Shown here one piece after another: positions 31,482-41,448 of a stretch of DNA of 64,000 nt. Origin of the DNA: Terriglobia bacterium (GTDB taxonomy: Bacteria > Acidobacteriota > Terriglobia > Acidiferrales > UBA7541); the NCBI GenBank assembly GCA_023512135.1, contig JAIMAG010000007.1, positions 62,001 through 126,000 of the forward strand, read 5' to 3'. Within the stretch, counting starts at the first letter, position 1, and each line of letters opens with the position of its first letter. The position numbers were made by a program, and so were the translations under genes. Under the pieces are notes generated by a model. The model was not told where the DNA came from. It ran no database searches and saw only the letters and a list, made by a program, of their open reading frames with translations.

Positions 31482-32285
31482 ATGAAATTTCGTTTCACCC
31501 ATCTCAGGGCTGGATGGGGGATGGTGCGGGACAGCCTGGCCGCCGTTCTTTTCCCGTCGAACTGCAGAGTCTGCGAACGTTTGCTGGAGCACGCTGCCCG
31601 GATTCCCGTTTGTCCGGATTGCCTTGACCAAGTGCAGCGAATTGCCGATCCGATGTGCGTCCGCTGCGGGCGTCCGTTGTTCACCCCGCCGATCCAGGCC
31701 GAAAATTTTCAGTGCCGACTGTGTCGCCAGGGACGATATGCCTTTCAGCTCGCCCGGAGCTACGCGGTGTACGAAGATTCGCTGGTGCGTCTGATCATCC
31801 TGTTGAAGCATCACGGGATCAAGCCGCTGGGTGCCTGGTGTGCGCAACGGCTGCGGGAGCTGGCTCAGAGGTATCCCGAGCTAGCTGGGGCGGATGCCAT
31901 TGTGCCGGTGCCGTTGCATCCGGCGCGCCTGCGGGAGCGCGGATACAATCAGGCAGAATGGATTGCGCGGCCGCTGGCACGCCTGCTCCGCATCCCGTTG
32001 CGGCCTGACCTGCTCGCCCGGGTGAAACCCCGGCCGGAGAAGCTGAAACTAACGCGACGGGAGCGCTGGGAAGCCGTCCGTGGCGCGTATGCGACAACCG
32101 GCAGAGCCCAAGTTGACAATTTGCGGGTGCTGCTGGTAGATGATGTATTTACGACCGGTGCCACGCTGGATGCCTGCGCCCGCGCGCTGCTACGCCAGGG
32201 TGCAGCTCAGGTGACGGCACTCACGGTGGGGCGGGTTGTCCCGCAATGGACACGCCAGGTGCGGGAAGCTCCCGGGTCGAAGTGA
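31482..32285 (+). CDS. comF: ComF-family phosphoribosyltransferase-like protein
   Basis: A 267-aa protein with two N-terminal zinc knuckles (CRVCERLL ... CPDC, then CVRCG ... CRLC), the segment [20 protein letters not shown] and the PRPP-loop motif [14 protein letters not shown]. ComF proteins act in DNA uptake, helping single-stranded DNA processing at the inner face of the membrane. No other competence genes lie here. It precedes an HNH nuclease gene that starts inside its last 40 bases. Confidence 0.9.
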   Translation: MKFRFTHLRAGWGMVRDSLAAVLFPSNCRVCERLLEHAARIPVCPDCLDQVQRIADPMCVRCGRPLFTPPIQAENFQCRLCRQGRYAFQLARSYAVYEDSLVRLIILLKHHGIKPLGAWCAQRLRELAQRYPELAGADAIVPVPLHPARLRERGYNQAEWIARPLARLLRIPLRPDLLARVKPRPEKLKLTRRERWEAVRGAYATTGRAQVDNLRVLLVDDVFTTGATLDACARALLRQGAAQVTALTVGRVVPQWTRQVREAPGSK

Positions 32286-32926
32286 GTATTGGGAAGGACA
32301 GAGCAGTGAGCGAAGGTGTCCGATCAGCAGACAAAGCTGGCCACCATCCAGGGCAGTCGAAACCTGCGGGTACAGCTCCCTCCCCTTCGGGGGGTACTCC
32401 GCGCCGCTCGTCCCCGCTGCAGGAGCCGGTTCTGGTTCTGAACGCCACCTTCGAACCGATCAACGTGACGGCGGTGCGCCGGGCCCTGGTCTTGCTGCTG
32501 AAGGGAGTAGCGCAGGCGGAAGAACACAATCACGCGGAAATTCATTCCGCAAACGCCTCCATGCGCGTTCCTTCGGTGATCCGGCTGCTCACCTATCGCC
32601 GCATTCCCCAGCAGACGCGGGCACTTTCGCGGAAGAACATCCTGCTGCGCGACCGCAATACTTGCCAGTTCTGCGGGCGGACACTGCCGGCCTCCGAGCT
32701 GACGCTGGACCACGTCATCCCCCGCTCTCGCGGTGGTCTTTCTACCTGGGAGAACCTAGTCACCTGCTGCTATCGCTGCAACAACCAGAAGGGGGATCGA
32801 ACGCCGGAAGAAGTGGGGCTGCGGCTGGTGCGGCGCCCCCGTCCGTTCACGCTCCACACCTCGCGCCAGTTGATGCGTATGATGGGCCACCAGGACGAAA
32901 AGTGGCGCAAATATCTGTTCTATTGA
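32246..32926 (+). CDS. HNH endonuclease family protein
   Basis: A 226-aa protein. Residues 1-58 are low-complexity and may be over-called; an in-frame GTG at 32306 would remove the first 20. The core starts at [20 protein letters not shown], followed by [20 protein letters not shown] and [14 protein letters not shown]: a Cys4 zinc site with the [14 protein letters not shown] motif (His/Asn/His). The family is widespread in Acidobacteria and cyanobacteria and has no fixed role. Overlap with comF suggests co-transcription and possibly a DNA-uptake link. Confidence 0.82.
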   Translation: MDTPGAGSSRVEVSIGKDRAVSEGVRSADKAGHHPGQSKPAGTAPSPSGGTPRRSSPLQEPVLVLNATFEPINVTAVRRALVLLLKGVAQAEEHNHAEIHSANASMRVPSVIRLLTYRRIPQQTRALSRKNILLRDRNTCQFCGRTLPASELTLDHVIPRSRGGLSTWENLVTCCYRCNNQKGDRTPEEVGLRLVRRPRPFTLHTSRQLMRMMGHQDEKWRKYLFY

Positions 32927-32989
32927 TCGCCGCTTTCGCCTGCTCCCGCCGACGGCTGTCGCCCAACGCAGAACAGAAGGCCCGCCACT

Positions 32990-33811
32990 TCAATCCAGTT
33001 GAATGGTTAATCCTTCGCGAGCGGCGATCGTGCGCGGGAAGCGGCGTCGTGCTTTCCGGACGATCGAGTCAATCATGCGGTCATTGTGGTCCGGGTCGTG
33101 ATGGAACAGGATCAACCGTTTGGTGCGCGTTTCCCGGGCAATGGTGACTGCTTCCAGCCAGGTCGAGTGGCCCCAGTTCTGCTTTCCGGCCGCGTACTCT
33201 TCCGGCGTGTACTGGGCATCATAGATCAATAGATCGGCATCCGCGGCGAGGGCCCGCACATTCCGATCTCCGTTGGGGTCGCCCGGTTCGTTATCCGTCG
33301 CATAGACCACCACCCGTCCGCGGTGCTCGATGCGGAAGCCCAGACACCCCTGCGGGTGATTCAACCGGCTCGTGGTGATCTGCACTCCGTCATAGGTGGC
33401 CCGTTCCTCGCCGATTTCGTGGAAATGGCGGCGGGCGTGCATCACCGTCATATCCACAGGAAAGTACGGATTCAGCATCTGGTCTTCCAGGGCCTGCCGC
33501 AAACCGGTGTCCACCGAACGGAACGAATGAAAGACAAAGGAGTTGCGTGCATCGTACAACGGCACGAAAAACGGAATCCCCTGGATATGATCCCAGTGAT
33601 AGTGGCTGAGGAAGACACGGGCCTGCAGTGGCCGGCGACCAAATTCCTTGCGCAGGGCATTTCCCAGAACACGGAACCCCGTGCCACAGTCGAAAATGAA
33701 CAGTTGGTTTCCGGCGCGGACTTCAACACACGACGTGTTTCCGCCGTAGCGCAGGTTCTCCCGCTGGGGAGTCGGCGTGGAACCGCGCACGCCCCAGAAG
33801 CGCACAAGCAT
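32990..33811 (-). CDS. metallo-beta-lactamase-fold hydrolase
   Basis: A 273-aa protein. Start at ATG 33811, chosen because GGAGG lies eight bases upstream and MLVRFWGVRGSTP is the usual family N-terminus; the frame stays open 56 codons further. Metal ligands are visible: SHYHWDH (HxHxDH), YATDNEPGD and FHHDPDHND. Relatives of this 'GxRGS' group include phosphodiesterases (PhnP-like, cyclic nucleotide) and response-regulator effectors; the substrate cannot be read from sequence. It converges on the HNH gene. Confidence 0.85.
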   Translation of the reverse strand: MLVRFWGVRGSTPTPQRENLRYGGNTSCVEVRAGNQLFIFDCGTGFRVLGNALRKEFGRRPLQARVFLSHYHWDHIQGIPFFVPLYDARNSFVFHSFRSVDTGLRQALEDQMLNPYFPVDMTVMHARRHFHEIGEERATYDGVQITTSRLNHPQGCLGFRIEHRGRVVVYATDNEPGDPNGDRNVRALAADADLLIYDAQYTPEEYAAGKQNWGHSTWLEAVTIARETRTKRLILFHHDPDHNDRMIDSIVRKARRRFPRTIAAREGLTIQLD

Positions 33812-33999
33812 CAGCCCGCCTCCGGAATGGGAGTGAATTTCTTCCTGCCCATCTTGGCACAGTCTCCAGGACAACGCTACCCGATGGCGCTTTTCATGCA
33901 ACCATTTGCCAACCCCTGCATCTGATAGGATAAAGCCACATCTTGGACACACCCCGGGAAGCAGCGTTGGATTTGCCAACGTTGCTTCTCTTCTTTTCC

Positions 34000-35514
34000 C
34001 TATTTCCGGCTCCCGCTGACCGACCTGCGCGTTGCCCAGTGACGGTGCACGACGCGCAAGCCGTTCCGCCAGTCTTCCCGCAGTCCGACACAGATCACTT
34101 CGACTTCCGGAGAAAAATACTGAAGAATCATTTCCAGCGTGGAATGAAAGCGCAGCGCCGGGGCCACCAGGTAGAGCAGCGGCGGTTTTTCCTGCAGCTC
34201 CACCCCGGGGAAATATCCATATCGCCGGAACTGATCCTGCTTCTGATGCAAATAGACCGTGGTCCAGTAGTCCAGCGCCTGCAGGGGCAGATGCAGAGAT
34301 TCGTTCACTTTCAATTCAAAAACTGCCAGTCGACCTGAACGCGTGACACCGAGCAGATCGATGACTCCGCGATCCCCTCCAACCCAGGCGGGCACCTGCG
34401 CGTACAAAAACTCCGGTCGCAACTGCGCCTCCACCGTGGTTGGCTCGCGCAGGATCATCGCCTCTAGCCAGCGTTCGGCTTGAGCGCGGTAGTATCGGTT
34501 CTGGCGATCCCGGGCGGCCGGATGGCGCCGTGCGGCGACGCCTTTCACCCAGCGCGCAAAACGACTCCAATTCTGTTCGGTCAGTTCACGATTCCGCTCC
34601 GGATACCCGTACAAACACTGCCCGCCGCGCCAGCGGGCAATCTCCAGTCCGCGCACGCGGATGGCCACTTCGGCACGGCCGGGAACAACGGCGGCGTCGA
34701 TCGCGTCCGGGACAAGCCTCTGGATGCGCTCGACCAGAGAACGGGCCTGCTCGAGCAAGAGCTGAGTTTGGCGGAGCGGACTGAGCTCGGTCTGCAGATT
34801 GCCCGTGTCGCGCACGTCCACCGGACGCAGGCGCCATTGCTCCGGATCGTATTCGTAGAGTTGAATCGTCAGTTCCTGGCGCAAGCCTCTTAGCCGCAGC
34901 GCCAACCCCAGACTGTGGCCACGCGGCACGAACACCCGCAGCCCGGCCAGCACCCAGGGCTTCGCGCGACGACGCAGCCAGTCGTACCATAACAGGCCGG
35001 TGGTCAGAATCCCGTCCACCACAGGACTCTCTTCTTCCCCGCCCACGCCCACCAGAGCGAAGCCCCGGGGGCCGCGCACCTGAATTCCTCGTGCATGCGC
35101 GCCGGAGAAAGAATGCTCCAGGTCGCTGGCCATCACCAAGTGAACCAGCCGGTCATCCGGAAATCCTTCCTCCAGCAGCGAACGAAATCGGTGCAGGAAC
35201 ACGGCCCGCGACAAACGGCGCGGTATCGTGGCTTGTCCCTGCGCAATCAGCTCGATGCGCCCGGGAGTTCGCCGGCCGAACCGGCGCACGGAGAGCACAA
35301 TCCGGTTCTCTGACAGCTCGTCAACCTGCTGGATGCTTCGCACGAGATTCCACTGCTCGCACCACAGATGAATTCGAGGCTCGCCGCCGAACGCCAGCAT
35401 CTCCCAGTGCAACTGGCCGACAACGGGTTGCCGCCGACCGTCTTCGATGATCTCCACGCCCCCGGACGCCAGCAGGGCACGCAAGGCGTGCTCCAATTCT
35501 TGAAGGGTAAACAT
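34000..35514 (-). CDS. unknown 504-aa protein with C-terminal PD-(D/E)xK nuclease-like domain
   Basis: Start taken at ATG 35514 (MFTLQELEHALRALL); the frame is open further upstream but that part is only the other frame of the neighbouring gene. The N-terminal 230 residues are beta-rich and unrecognised. Residues 240-290 hold a helix and strand pair. Residues 340-440 match a PD-(D/E)xK nuclease core: DRGVIDLLGVTRSGRLAVFE with Asp386, then Glu400-x-Lys402, followed by a helix (LPLQALDYWTTVYLHQ). Such cores occur in NucS/EndoMS-like, repair and restriction proteins. No methylase or partner is adjacent. The role is unknown. Confidence 0.65.
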   Translation of the reverse strand: MFTLQELEHALRALLASGGVEIIEDGRRQPVVGQLHWEMLAFGGEPRIHLWCEQWNLVRSIQQVDELSENRIVLSVRRFGRRTPGRIELIAQGQATIPRRLSRAVFLHRFRSLLEEGFPDDRLVHLVMASDLEHSFSGAHARGIQVRGPRGFALVGVGGEEESPVVDGILTTGLLWYDWLRRRAKPWVLAGLRVFVPRGHSLGLALRLRGLRQELTIQLYEYDPEQWRLRPVDVRDTGNLQTELSPLRQTQLLLEQARSLVERIQRLVPDAIDAAVVPGRAEVAIRVRGLEIARWRGGQCLYGYPERNRELTEQNWSRFARWVKGVAARRHPAARDRQNRYYRAQAERWLEAMILREPTTVEAQLRPEFLYAQVPAWVGGDRGVIDLLGVTRSGRLAVFELKVNESLHLPLQALDYWTTVYLHQKQDQFRRYGYFPGVELQEKPPLLYLVAPALRFHSTLEMILQYFSPEVEVICVGLREDWRNGLRVVHRHWATRRSVSGSRK

Positions 35515-35570
35515 TTTTGCAATTATAAACCGGTCTTTTTCGGAAGGGCGCCGGGGAAGTCCGGGAAAAT

Positions 35571-36074
35571 TTATTCCAGCAGCAGACCGGTGATCCGGAT
35601 GGAAGGATACTGATGATTCCAGTCGGCCGGGATGTGCTCCCAGCTCAGTTGCAGTTCTCGGCTCGCACCGGGTCGCAGGGGCGCAGCGCGCGGACCGATC
35701 ACCCGCCGCGTATCCCGAAGAACAACCTGCTGAAATGCATCGCGAAACTCGACGGCGACTTCCATCTGCCGCACGGTGCGGGCGCCGCGATTTGTCACCA
35801 CGCAGAACAGGTAGGTCACTTCCTGGCCGAGGAAATTTTCTGCGCGGCTCATTTGTACTCCGGAAAACTCGATCTGGCTGGCGTAGGCCTGCTCGGTCGT
35901 GCCCATGGGCAGCGGCGCAAGGGGTTGTGTCGGTCTGTTGCCGAACCGCACCAGAAGCAGGTAGGCCACAAACACCACCAGCACAACCACACCGGCACCG
36001 AACAGCAGCGCCAGCCCGAAACCTCGCCGCTGCGAAGGTTCCCAACCCGTCGTGCGTGGAAAATCTTCGGCCAC
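35571..36074 (-). CDS. membrane-anchored protein with Ig-like (FxLYD/DUF2393-type) domain
   Basis: A 167-aa protein. Residues 18-42 form one transmembrane helix (GLALLFGAGVVVLVVFVAYL). The exported part is a beta sandwich with FLGQEVTYLFCVVTNRGART, VAVEFRDAFQQVVLRD and the end YPSIRITGLLLE, a layout seen in small acidobacterial DUF2393/FxLYD proteins. Function unknown. It lies 12 bases after the phosphoesterase stop and 56 before the nuclease-like gene, all leftward, so a three-gene operon is plausible. Confidence 0.65.
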   Translation of the reverse strand: MAEDFPRTTGWEPSQRRGFGLALLFGAGVVVLVVFVAYLLLVRFGNRPTQPLAPLPMGTTEQAYASQIEFSGVQMSRAENFLGQEVTYLFCVVTNRGARTVRQMEVAVEFRDAFQQVVLRDTRRVIGPRAAPLRPGASRELQLSWEHIPADWNHQYPSIRITGLLLE

Positions 36075-36086
36075 CGCAACTCCCGT

Positions 36087-36845
36087 TTACCGACCGTGAC
36101 TCAACCGCAACACCAATGGCTCCGGCAAGCCGGCGCGGCGCATCCGCTGCTGCACCGCACGCACATCGTACGGCACCCGCCAGAATTCCACCACATGGTG
36201 AACCAGGTCCGCAATGGCGAACGCGGCCCGAGGATCCCCGTCCCGCGGCTGTCCCACGGACCCCGGGTTCAACAGGTAGCGCGTCCCGGGCTCGATGCGC
36301 AGCGCCGTGAATTGCACCGTGCTCGCCGGGTGCAGATGCAGTACCTCCAGCTTTCCGTCCCGAAATGAAAATCCGCTCTGGAAATGCGTGTGACCGAAAA
36401 AGCAGACCGGGGTCGGCGCATCCAGCAGCCCGGGCAAGGCCTGGGCCGGCGCAAAAACATATTCGTCTTCATCGTGCAGTGAGCCGTGCACAAGAACGAC
36501 CCCGTCCACTTCCAGCGGACCTGCCGGCAGTTTCCGCAAATAGTCGCGATTTTCTGGATGGAGTTGCTGCCGGGTCCACATCACTGCCTGGCGCGCGATG
36601 TCGTTGAAATCCTCGGCTTCGTCGAGTCCACAGCCTGCTTTGTCATGATTGCCCCGGATCGCCGTAGCCCCCAGTGTGCGGATCCGCTCGATCACCTCGT
36701 TTGGATCCGGACCATAGCCCACCAGATCCCCCAGACACACCGCACGATCCCAGCGCGCTGCCGCCGCTTCGAGCACGGCATCCAGTGCAGTGCCGTTAGC
36801 ATGGATATCGCTCAGAACCAGGAAACGCGTCGCGGGGGGTGCCAC
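36087..36845 (-). CDS. calcineurin-like phosphoesterase (YfcE/MJ0936-like)
   Basis: A 252-aa protein with all five metal motifs of the family: LSDIHANGTAL, GDLVGYGPDPNEV, RGNHDKA, VLVHGSLHDE and FFGHTHFQ, plus NPGSVGQPRDGDPRA. Members hydrolyse phosphodiesters or nucleotide phosphates with two metal ions; the physiological substrate of this group is not fixed. Probably the first gene of a leftward group with the membrane protein and the nuclease-like protein. Confidence 0.88.
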   Translation of the reverse strand: MAPPATRFLVLSDIHANGTALDAVLEAAAARWDRAVCLGDLVGYGPDPNEVIERIRTLGATAIRGNHDKAGCGLDEAEDFNDIARQAVMWTRQQLHPENRDYLRKLPAGPLEVDGVVLVHGSLHDEDEYVFAPAQALPGLLDAPTPVCFFGHTHFQSGFSFRDGKLEVLHLHPASTVQFTALRIEPGTRYLLNPGSVGQPRDGDPRAAFAIADLVHHVVEFWRVPYDVRAVQQRMRRAGLPEPLVLRLSHGR

Positions 36846-36947
36846 TTGGGCATTATAGTCAAACTGTCCTGCACGTGCAGAAACTTCAGCGACCCGGCGG
36901 CCCGGCGATTTCGACGATTCCAGAGCAGGCCAAATCCCGGCGCTTCC

Positions 36948-38051
36948 TCAGCGAATCAGCATGCAGTCGCCGTAACTGTAGAAGCGGTACCCGGCATCCA
37001 CGGCATGCCGGTAGGCCCTCAGAATCAACTCCCGATTGGCAAAGGCACAAACCAAAATCAACAGACTGGACTTGGGCAGGTGAAAATTCGTGAGCAATTG
37101 ATCCACAATGCGAAATCGGTGACCCGGATAGATGAAAAGTTCCGCCTCGGCCCGACCGGCTCGAACCCATTCTTCCGAAGATGAACCCGACTGCTCCAGC
37201 TTCAGCGCAGCATCTTCCAGGGCCCGCACAACCGTGGTCCCCACGGCGAGAACCGGACGCCGCTCGCGCTTGGCGCGTCGAATGCATTCGGCGGTCGCCT
37301 CCGGGATTTCGTAGCTCTCCGGGTGCATCCGGTGGCGTTCGATCTGCTCGACTCGAATCGGCTGAAATGTTCCCAACCCGACGTCCAGGGTAATTTCACA
37401 AATCTCCACGCCGCGTGCTCGAATCGCAGCGAGCGTTCGTTCGGTGAAGTGCAATCCTGCCGTGGGCGCCGCCACCGCCGCACCTTTCCGTGCGTAGACC
37501 GTTTGATAGCGCTCTGCATCCTGCGGGAGGTCCGGTCGGTCGATATACGGGGGCAACGGAACATGTCCAATGCGATCCAGAACTGCCTCCAGGTCCTGTG
37601 CGCCGGGAAAACGCAAAGTACGCAAACCATAGGCTCCGCGACCGATGACTTCCGCTTTGAGCTCGCCGGTGCCAAAAATCAGACGCTCTCCCACACGCAC
37701 CTTCCGACCGGGCCGCACCAAGGCCTCCCAGGTATCCGGAGCCAGGCGTCGCCCTAGCAGGACTTCGATTTGCGCCTGCAGATACTCACGCTTGTGGCGG
37801 CTCCTGCGGCCCACAGGCTCCGCACCGAAACCCATTCGGCGCGCAAAGAGTCGCGCCCGTATCACACGGGCGTTGTTGACCACGAGCAGTTCATCGCCGC
37901 GCAGAATCTCAGGCAGCTCTCGGAAAATCCGGTCGGTGAATGTGCCTAGCTCCCGCTCGATGAGCAGCAAACGAGACTGGTCGCGCTCAGCAAGCGGTGC
38001 CTGCGCGATACGGTCAGCAGGGAGTTCGTAATCGAACTCGTTTATATCCAT
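36948..38051 (-). CDS. queA: S-adenosylmethionine:tRNA ribosyltransferase-isomerase
   Basis: A 367-aa protein starting MDINEFDYELPADRIAQAPL at ATG 38051, the normal family N-terminus; in-frame sequence upstream is AT-rich non-coding DNA. Further motifs: YAGRKG-like YARKGAAVAAPTAGLHFTE, VGTTVVRALEDA and NFHLPKSSLLILVCAF. The enzyme transfers and isomerises the ribosyl part of SAM onto preQ1 in tRNA to form epoxyqueuosine. Divergent from hsp20 across 182 AT-rich bases; a TATAAA box on its strand lies at 38084-38079. Confidence 0.95.
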   Translation of the reverse strand: MDINEFDYELPADRIAQAPLAERDQSRLLLIERELGTFTDRIFRELPEILRGDELLVVNNARVIRARLFARRMGFGAEPVGRRSRHKREYLQAQIEVLLGRRLAPDTWEALVRPGRKVRVGERLIFGTGELKAEVIGRGAYGLRTLRFPGAQDLEAVLDRIGHVPLPPYIDRPDLPQDAERYQTVYARKGAAVAAPTAGLHFTERTLAAIRARGVEICEITLDVGLGTFQPIRVEQIERHRMHPESYEIPEATAECIRRAKRERRPVLAVGTTVVRALEDAALKLEQSGSSSEEWVRAGRAEAELFIYPGHRFRIVDQLLTNFHLPKSSLLILVCAFANRELILRAYRHAVDAGYRFYSYGDCMLIR

Positions 38052-38177
38052 CCCCAATCCCTTTCCGCCTCGAGAGATTTTATAGCAACCCCTGTCGGAA
38101 AGCCATGTAAGTCTGTATTGGAAAAAGTATTTTTCTAAATCATTGAAATAAAAAAACTTGAAAGAATTAAATTTTAC

Positions 38178-38206
38178 TTGACAAAAATACACGCAAATTT
38201 TATTAT
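38178..38206 (+). promoter_or_regulatory. sigma70 promoter of the hsp20-clpB group
   Basis: TTGACA (38178-38183), 17-base spacer, TATTAT (38201-38206), in AT-rich DNA. I saw no CIRCE or HAIR heat-shock operator here. Confidence 0.75.
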
Positions 38207-38233
38207 TCATGATGACTAAATAAGGAGGTGGCC

Positions 38234-38692
38234 ATGCCAACCATTACCCGCTGGGACCCATTTCGCAACCTGCTCACTTTGCAGGAGCAAATGAACCGGC
38301 TTTTTGAAGACACTTTCTCGCGGGCGCGTGCCGACGAATCGTCGCTAGCCGCCTGGGTGCCGCCGGTGGATATCTACGAGACGGAAAGCGAACTGGTGCT
38401 CAAGGCCGACCTGCCGGGCATCCAGGAAAAAGACCTCGACATTCGCGTCGAGAACAACATGCTGACGATCCGCGGCGAGCGCAAGTTCGACCAGACCGTG
38501 AAAGAAGACAACTATCTGCGGGTGGAGCGTGCCTACGGCACTTTCAGCCGCAGTTTCTCGCTGCCGAACACCGTCAACCCGGACGCGATCCGCGCCGAAT
38601 ATCGCAATGGCGTCCTTGAAGTGCGCATGCCCAAGCGCGAGGAATCCAAGCCCAAGCAGATTCGCGTCACGGTCGCTTCGGGTGCAAAGTAA
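38234..38692 (+). CDS. small heat-shock protein (Hsp20/alpha-crystallin)
   Basis: A 152-aa protein; ATG 38234 with AAGGAGGT at 38222-38229 (an in-frame GTG at 38228 overlaps the ribosome site). The N-terminal arm (RWDPFRNLLTLQEQMNRLFE) is followed by the alpha-crystallin domain (WVPPVDIYETESELVLKADL to GVLEVRMPKRE) and a C-terminal tail with KQIRV, the I/V-x-I/V-like anchor. It holds unfolded proteins for refolding, often handing them to ClpB, encoded next. A GC-rich hairpin lies between the two genes. Confidence 0.93.
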   Translation: MPTITRWDPFRNLLTLQEQMNRLFEDTFSRARADESSLAAWVPPVDIYETESELVLKADLPGIQEKDLDIRVENNMLTIRGERKFDQTVKEDNYLRVERAYGTFSRSFSLPNTVNPDAIRAEYRNGVLEVRMPKREESKPKQIRVTVASGAK

Positions 38693-38706
38693 ACCTGGGA
38701 GGGTGC

Positions 38707-38732
38707 GGTGGGAGCGGGGACCCGCTCCCACC
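38707..38732 (+). repeat. intercistronic hairpin between hsp20 and clpB
   Basis: GGTGGGAGCGG (38707-38717) / CCGCTCCCACC (38722-38732), a perfect 11-bp stem with loop GGAC, and no T-run. It may protect the hsp20 mRNA 3' end or reduce read-through into clpB, giving more Hsp20 than ClpB. Confidence 0.55.
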
Positions 38733-38767
38733 CTCCGACCTGCTACTTCACCGGGGGAAAGAATCCC

Positions 38768-41380
38768 ATGCTTCGTTTCGACAAATTGACCATCAAAGCT
38801 CAGGAAGCTTTCGAGGCAGCACGCGAACAGGCAGCCCGGCTGAGCCATCAACAGATCGAGCCGCTCCACTTGCTGAGCGGTCTGCTCGCCCAGCCGGAGG
38901 GCATTGTGCCCGCGGTTCTGAACCGGCTGGGTGTGCGCTCAGAAATGCTCGCCACCGAACTGGCACGACAGCTCGAGCTGCTGCCGAAGGTGACCGGGCT
39001 TGCCCAGCAGTACCTGAGCGCCGCCAGCGAAAAGGTTCTGCACGGAGCCTTCGATGAAGCGGCGAAGTTCAAGGATGAATTCGTCTCTACCGAGCACATC
39101 CTGCTGGCGATTGCAGCGCTGGAATCGGATCCAGCCGCGCAGCTTCTGAAGCGCAAGGGGGCCAACTATGAAGCCATCCTGCAGGCGCTGACGGCGGTGC
39201 GGGGCTCGCAGCGCGTCACTTCCCCGACCCCGGAATCCACCTACCGGGCACTCGAGCAATACGCACGCGACCTGACCGATCTCGCCCGGCGCGGCAAGCT
39301 CGATCCCGTGATCGGTCGGGACGATGAAATTCGCCGCGTCATGCAGATCCTGGCCCGCCGGACGAAAAACAATCCCGTCCTGATCGGCGATCCCGGTGTA
39401 GGGAAAACAGCCATCGTGGAAGGTTTGGCCCAGCGAATCGTGGCGGGCGACGTTCCCGAGGTGCTCAAGCCCAAGCGCATTGTCGCGCTCGATCTCGCCG
39501 CACTGATTGCGGGTACCAAATATCGCGGAGAATTCGAAGACCGGCTGAAGGCCGTGCTGAAGGAAATCGCCGATGCCGAAGGGCAGATCATCCTGTTCAT
39601 CGACGAACTGCACACCCTGGTCGGCGCCGGCGCCGCCGAGGGGGCGATGGACGCCTCGAACATGCTGAAGCCGGCTCTGGCGCGGGGAGAGCTGCGGGCC
39701 ATCGGCGCCACCACCCTGAACGAATACCGCAAACACATCGAAAAGGACCCGGCTCTGGAGCGCCGCTTTCAGCCCGTCCTGGTCACCGAGCCCTCGGTGG
39801 AAGACACCATTGCCATTCTCCGTGGCCTGAAAGAGCGCTACGAAGTGCATCACGGCGTGCGGATCAAAGACTCTGCGATCGTGGCCGCGGCCACGCTCTC
39901 GCAACGCTACATCGCCGACCGTTTCCTGCCCGATAAAGCCATCGACCTGATCGACGAAGCGGCCGCCAGCCTGCGCATGCAGATCGATTCGCTGCCCGTG
40001 GAAATCGACGAAATCGAGCGCCGGATCCTTCAGTTGGAAATCGAGCGACAGGCGCTGCTGAAAGAATCCGACCCGCATTCTCAGGAGCGGTTGAAGCAGA
40101 TCGAGCGGCAACTGGCGGAGCTTCGCGAGGAATCCAACAGTCTGAAAGCCCACTGGCAAAACGAAAAAGAGGCGATTTCCCGCATTCGCAAGCTGAAGGA
40201 AGAGATCGAAGCCTTGAAGGCACAGGAGCACCGCTACGAGCGCGAAGGCGACTTGGCCAAAGTGGCGGAAATCCGCTACGGCAAGCTGGCTGCGGCGGAG
40301 CGCGAATTGCAAACCGCCCAGCAGCGCCTGGCCGAGCTGCAAAAAGACCGCCGCATGCTGAAAGAAGAAGTGGACGATGAGGACATCGCGCGCATCGTCA
40401 GCAAATGGACGGGCATTCCGGTCGGCCGCCTGCTTGAAGGCGAGGTGGAAAAGCTCGTGCACATGGAAGAGCGGCTCCGGCAGCGCGTCGTGGGCCAGGA
40501 CGACGCCCTGCAGCGCGTCTCGAACGCCATCCGGCGCAGCCGCGCCGGACTTTCCGACCCGCGCCGACCGATCGGCTCCTTCATTTTCCTCGGTCCCACC
40601 GGTGTGGGGAAAACGGAACTGGCGCGAGCGCTCGCGGAATTTCTGTTTGACGATGAACGCGCCATGATCCGACTGGATATGTCGGAGTACATGGAAAAGC
40701 ATTCCGTGGCCCGCATGATCGGCGCGCCGCCGGGTTACGTCGGCTATGAAGAAGGCGGCCAGCTCACCGAGCACGTCCGGCGCCGTCCCTATTCCGTCAT
40801 CCTGTTCGACGAAATCGAAAAGGCGCACCCCGACGTCTTCAATCTGTTGCTGCAGGTGCTGGAAGACGGTCGGCTGACCGACAGCAAAGGCCGGACGGTG
40901 GATTTCCGCAACACGGTGGTCATCATGACCAGTAACGTCGGCTCGACGGCCATTTTCGAGCTCGCGGGCCGGGATCCGGCGCGTGCGCGGCAGCAGGCGC
41001 TCGACGCCTTGCGGGCCACGTTCCGGCCGGAGTTCCTGAACCGAGTGGACGACATCGTTCTCTTCAACCCGCTGGGTAAAGAACAACTCGTGCAGATCGT
41101 CGAGCTGCAACTGAAGCAGGTCTCGCGACTGCTGGCCGAACGGAACATCACCATCGAGTTGACCGAAAACGCCCGCGAGCTGCTCCTGCGGGAGGGTTTC
41201 GACCCTGCCTATGGCGCCCGGCCGCTCAAGCGCGCCATTCAGCGACTCATCCAGGACCCGCTCGCCCTGGAGATTCTCGAAGGGCGGATTCTGCCGGGCG
41301 ACACCGTCGTCGTCGATGCCGACCTGCGCGCCGGCCAGATGCGGCTGGAAAAAGCGGTCGTGAAAACAGAAGTTCGCTGA
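38768..41380 (+). CDS. clpB: ClpB disaggregase
   Basis: An 870-aa protein from ATG 38768. N-domain 1-150; AAA+ domain 1 with Walker A GDPGVGKT (207-214); middle coiled-coil domain (about 400-520, [11 protein letters not shown]-like heptads), which distinguishes ClpB from ClpA/ClpC; AAA+ domain 2 with GPTGVGKT (609-616) and [20 protein letters not shown]. It pulls polypeptides from aggregates together with DnaK. It has no ClpP-binding IGF loop that I can see. Located between hsp20 and htpX in a stress group. Confidence 0.96.
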   Translation: MLRFDKLTIKAQEAFEAAREQAARLSHQQIEPLHLLSGLLAQPEGIVPAVLNRLGVRSEMLATELARQLELLPKVTGLAQQYLSAASEKVLHGAFDEAAKFKDEFVSTEHILLAIAALESDPAAQLLKRKGANYEAILQALTAVRGSQRVTSPTPESTYRALEQYARDLTDLARRGKLDPVIGRDDEIRRVMQILARRTKNNPVLIGDPGVGKTAIVEGLAQRIVAGDVPEVLKPKRIVALDLAALIAGTKYRGEFEDRLKAVLKEIADAEGQIILFIDELHTLVGAGAAEGAMDASNMLKPALARGELRAIGATTLNEYRKHIEKDPALERRFQPVLVTEPSVEDTIAILRGLKERYEVHHGVRIKDSAIVAAATLSQRYIADRFLPDKAIDLIDEAAASLRMQIDSLPVEIDEIERRILQLEIERQALLKESDPHSQERLKQIERQLAELREESNSLKAHWQNEKEAISRIRKLKEEIEALKAQEHRYEREGDLAKVAEIRYGKLAAAERELQTAQQRLAELQKDRRMLKEEVDDEDIARIVSKWTGIPVGRLLEGEVEKLVHMEERLRQRVVGQDDALQRVSNAIRRSRAGLSDPRRPIGSFIFLGPTGVGKTELARALAEFLFDDERAMIRLDMSEYMEKHSVARMIGAPPGYVGYEEGGQLTEHVRRRPYSVILFDEIEKAHPDVFNLLLQVLEDGRLTDSKGRTVDFRNTVVIMTSNVGSTAIFELAGRDPARARQQALDALRATFRPEFLNRVDDIVLFNPLGKEQLVQIVELQLKQVSRLLAERNITIELTENARELLLREGFDPAYGARPLKRAIQRLIQDPLALEILEGRILPGDTVVVDADLRAGQMRLEKAVVKTEVR

Positions 41381-41392
41381 GGCGCGGCTCGG

Positions 41393-41421
41393 TTGACGCC
41401 CGCGGGGATGCACCGTAGACT
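41393..41421 (+). promoter_or_regulatory. promoter of htpX
   Basis: TTGACG (41393-41398), 17-base spacer, TAGACT (41416-41421), 13 bases after the clpB stop; leader about 20 nt. Confidence 0.55.
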
Positions 41422-41448
41422 GAATACGAGGAGGACTGGAAAGCTTCC

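Noticed and set aside
35515-36045. 177-residue N-terminal extension of the nuclease-like protein
   Set aside because: It is the alternate frame of the membrane-anchored gene (35571-36074), of Arg/Ser/Cys-rich composition, and lacks a ribosome site.
38939-41413. 824-codon minus-strand frame across clpB
   Set aside because: Antisense shadow of ClpB; no motif and no initiation signal.
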